From Sulfuricella sp. (GTDB lineage: Bacteria; Pseudomonadota; Gammaproteobacteria; Burkholderiales; Sulfuricellaceae): 7,573 nt of DNA. Below the pieces are notes generated by a model. That model was not told the origin of the DNA. It did no database searches and saw only the letters and a list, made by a program, of their open reading frames with translations. Shown in pieces: positions 5,638 to 7,573 of this stretch. Each line of letters begins with the position of its first letter. The first letter of the stretch is position 1. Where the stretch lies: contig JAUYSN010000356.1 of NCBI GenBank assembly GCA_030696235.1, forward strand, positions 1-7,573, written 5' to 3'. A program made the translations under genes and the position numbers.

Positions 5638-6225
5638 ATGAAACTGGAAACCCTCAAGCAAAATCTGCAAGCCGTGCTGGCCGACAAGGTGGTCGGGTTT
5701 TCCGAGCATGCCGGTCAGCTGGCGATAGAAATCAGGCCGGAACACTGGCTGGAAGCGGCGCGCACCCTGCGCGACCATCCCGAATTGCGTTTCGAGCAGC
5801 TGACCGACCTGTGTGGCGTGGATTACAGCACCTATGGCGATGGCCGCTGGCAGGGCCTGCGTTTTTGCGTGGTCACGCACCTGCTTTCAGTCAGCAACAA
5901 CTGCCGGGTGCGAGTAAAAGTGTTTGCCAGTGACGATGATTTCCCCGTGGTGGATTCGGCATCCGAAATCTGGCCGGGCGCTAACTGGTTCGAGCGCGAG
6001 GCCTTCGACCTGTTCGGCATTATTTTCACCGGGCACCCCGACCTGCGCCGCATCCTCAGCGATTACGGCTTCATCGGCCACCCATTCCGCAAGGATTTCC
6101 CGCTTTCCGGCAACGTCGAGATGCGCTACGACCCGGAGCAGCGCCGCGTGATCTATCAGCCGGTGAGCATCGAGCCGCGCGAGCTGACGCCGCGCATCGT
6201 GCGCGAGGAGAATTACGGTGGCTGA
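5638..6225 (+). CDS. nuoC: NADH-quinone oxidoreductase subunit C
   Basis: NuoC (30-kDa subunit) is a hydrophilic scaffold subunit of the complex I Q module. The 195-residue protein carries the family signature [23 protein letters not shown] (118-140), followed by [15 protein letters not shown]. It is a separate gene, not fused to nuoD as in E. coli, in keeping with a betaproteobacterium. The frame is closed upstream by the nuoB stop at 5629-5631, so ATG 5638 is the only usual start; the ribosome site is poor, and reinitiation after nuoB, 6 bp upstream, is likely. The 3' end overlaps nuoD by 8 bp. Confidence 0.97.
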   Translation: MKLETLKQNLQAVLADKVVGFSEHAGQLAIEIRPEHWLEAARTLRDHPELRFEQLTDLCGVDYSTYGDGRWQGLRFCVVTHLLSVSNNCRVRVKVFASDDDFPVVDSASEIWPGANWFEREAFDLFGIIFTGHPDLRRILSDYGFIGHPFRKDFPLSGNVEMRYDPEQRRVIYQPVSIEPRELTPRIVREENYGG

Positions 6226-7477
6226 CATTCGTAACTACACATTGAACTTCGGACCCCAACACCCGGCTGCGCACGGCGTGCTGCGCATGGTGCTGGAACT
6301 GGACGGCGAGGTGGTGAAGCGCGCCGATCCGCACATCGGCCTGCTGCACCGCGCCACCGAGAAGCTCGCCGAGCACAAGACTTTCCTCCAGGCGATGCCC
6401 TACATGGATCGCCTCGACTACGTGTCGATGATGTGCAACGAGCACGCCTATGTGATGGCGACCGAAAAGCTGCTCGGCATCGAAGTGCCGATCCGCGCCC
6501 AGTACATCCGCGTCATGTTCGACGAGATCACCCGCATCCTCAACCACCTGCTGTGGCTGGGCGCGCACGGTCTGGACATCGGCGCGATGACGATTTTCCT
6601 CTACACCTTCCGCGAGCGCGAAGACCTGATGGACATCTACGAGGCGGTGTCGGGCGCGCGTCTGCACGCCGCCTACTATCGCCCAGGCGGAGTGTACCGC
6701 GACCTGCCCGACAGCATGCCGCTGTATGAAACGGCGAAGATGAAGGTCCACAACGCGAAGCAGGTGGAGGGCATGAATGCCAACCGCCATGGCTCGATGC
6801 TGGATTTCATCGAAGATTTTACCAACCGCTTCCCCGGTTGCGTCGACGAGTACGAAACCCTGCTCACCGACAACCGCATCTGGAAGCAGCGCACCGTCGG
6901 CATCGGCGTGATCACGCCGGAACGCGCCCTGGCGCTGGGACTGACTGGTCCGATGCTGCGCGGATCGGGGTTGGCGTGGGATTTGCGCAAGAAGCAGCCC
7001 TACGAAGTTTATGACCGGATGGATTTCGATATCCCGGTCGGCGTCGAGGGCGATTGCTACGACCGCTATCTGGTGCGCATGGAAGAAATGCGCCAGTCCA
7101 ACCGCATCATCAAGCAGTGTGTGGACTGGCTGCGCGTCAATCCCGGACCGGTGATCACCGACAATCACAAGGTGGCGCCGCCTGCGCGGGAGGGAATGAA
7201 GCAGAACATGGAAGAGCTGATCCACCACTTCAAGCTGTTCACCGAAGGCATGCATGTGCCCGAGGGGGAGTGCTATGCGGCAGTGGAGCATCCCAAGGGC
7301 GAATTCGGCATCTACATGGTTTCCGACGGCGCCAACAAGCCATACCGCCTCAAGATCCGCGCCCCGGGCTTCTCCCACATGTCGGCGATGGACGAAATGG
7401 CGCGCGGCCACATGATTGCCGACGTGGTGGCGCTGATGGGGACTTTCGATATTGTGTTTGGTGAAATTGATAGATAG
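6218..7477 (+). CDS. nuoD: NADH-quinone oxidoreductase subunit D
   Basis: NuoD (49-kDa subunit, related to the large subunit of NiFe hydrogenases) forms the quinone-binding cavity with NuoB. The 419-residue product has a family-typical length. [13 protein letters not shown] holds H19, and MDRLDYVS holds Y68; these fit the His/Tyr pair that contacts the quinone headgroup (H38 and Y87 in Thermus), with exactly the same 49-residue spacing. [30 protein letters not shown] (148-165) and the C-terminus DIVFGEIDR are all conserved. It begins with GTG, with GAGGAG (6205-6210) 7 nt upstream, overlapping the nuoC stop by 8 bp. nuoE would be expected next but is not within the remaining 96 bp. Confidence 0.98.
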   Translation: MADIRNYTLNFGPQHPAAHGVLRMVLELDGEVVKRADPHIGLLHRATEKLAEHKTFLQAMPYMDRLDYVSMMCNEHAYVMATEKLLGIEVPIRAQYIRVMFDEITRILNHLLWLGAHGLDIGAMTIFLYTFREREDLMDIYEAVSGARLHAAYYRPGGVYRDLPDSMPLYETAKMKVHNAKQVEGMNANRHGSMLDFIEDFTNRFPGCVDEYETLLTDNRIWKQRTVGIGVITPERALALGLTGPMLRGSGLAWDLRKKQPYEVYDRMDFDIPVGVEGDCYDRYLVRMEEMRQSNRIIKQCVDWLRVNPGPVITDNHKVAPPAREGMKQNMEELIHHFKLFTEGMHVPEGECYAAVEHPKGEFGIYMVSDGANKPYRLKIRAPGFSHMSAMDEMARGHMIADVVALMGTFDIVFGEIDR

Positions 7478-7486
7478 GGCTGTTTT

Positions 7487-7558
7487 CCACGGATTAACAC
7501 GGATGTACACAGATAAAATCTTGATGGCTCATCCGTGAAAATCCGTGTTAATCCGTGG
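7487..7558. repeat. Long palindromic repeat with a 10-nt internal period, directly after nuoD
   Basis: The left arm 7487-7504 and right arm 7541-7558 are perfect 18-bp inverted copies (CCACGGATTAACACGGAT). The pairing continues inward for 10 more positions with 7 matches, leaving a 16-nt loop. Within the left arm CACGGAT starts at 7488 and 7498, with CACAGAT at 7508; within the right arm ATCCGTG starts at 7531, 7541 and 7551. Both arms thus have an exact 10-nt period. There is no T-run after the stem on the plus strand (CTAAAAATA follows), so it is not a classical terminator. The repeat begins 9 bp after the nuoD stop, inside what should be the nuo operon. CACGGATTAACACGGAT-like repeats are, from my recollection, widespread in proteobacterial genomes. 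Confidence 0.85.
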
Positions 7559-7573
7559 CTAAAAATAAATTAT

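Noticed and set aside
6071..7510. A 479-residue open frame on the minus strand
   Set aside because: It is antisense to nuoC and nuoD, rich in His, Val, Arg and Ala in the way of a GC-driven shadow, and runs into the palindromic repeat.
7487..7573. Rho-independent terminator after nuoD
   Set aside because: The stem is strong, but the plus strand after it reads CTAAAAATA, not a T-run, and termination here would cut the nuo operon before nuoE.

Overview
The window looks like the chromosome of a GC-rich betaproteobacterium. The evidence is a set of separate, non-fused nuoC and nuoD genes, a NuoB beginning [11 protein letters not shown], and the order tpiA, secG, tRNA-Leu(GAG), nuoA, which is typical of that class. 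A Nitrosomonadales-type lineage (Gallionella or Sulfuricella relatives) is my guess only. No genus can be fixed from the sequence alone.

Left half, minus strand (3277 down to 1). A three-gene signalling unit runs leftward: a 95-residue protein that looks like the C-terminal half of a PAS domain, a soluble two-PAS histidine kinase of the NarX/DegS type (HisKA_3), and a NarL/FixJ-type response regulator. All three reading frames overlap at their junctions (TGATG or ATGA at the first, 8 bp at the second), so translation is probably coupled. About 330 bp further on, on the same strand, lies the start of pstS, the periplasmic phosphate-binding protein, cut by the window edge. That gap holds a possible Pho box with a well-placed -10 element, a leader hairpin, and a composite inverted-repeat element whose arms are built from short iterated units.

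Centre, plus strand (3369-4673). A strong sigma70-type promoter precedes tpiA (triosephosphate isomerase). Then come secG (protein export) and a type II tRNA-Leu with anticodon GAG and an encoded CCA end.

Right half, plus strand (4714-7573). A -10-like TATAAT lies upstream of nuoA, nuoB, nuoC and nuoD, the first four genes of the respiratory complex I operon. They encode a membrane subunit of the quinone region (NuoA) and the hydrophilic Q-module subunits (NuoB with cluster N2, NuoC, NuoD). The genes overlap or nearly abut. Straight after nuoD, where nuoE would be expected, the window ends in a long, near-perfect palindromic repeat with a 10-nt internal period.

Most of the window is ordinary housekeeping sequence. 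The unusual parts are the stand-alone half-PAS gene heading the sensor operon and the two intergenic palindromic elements. I found no phage, insertion sequence, CRISPR array or defence system.
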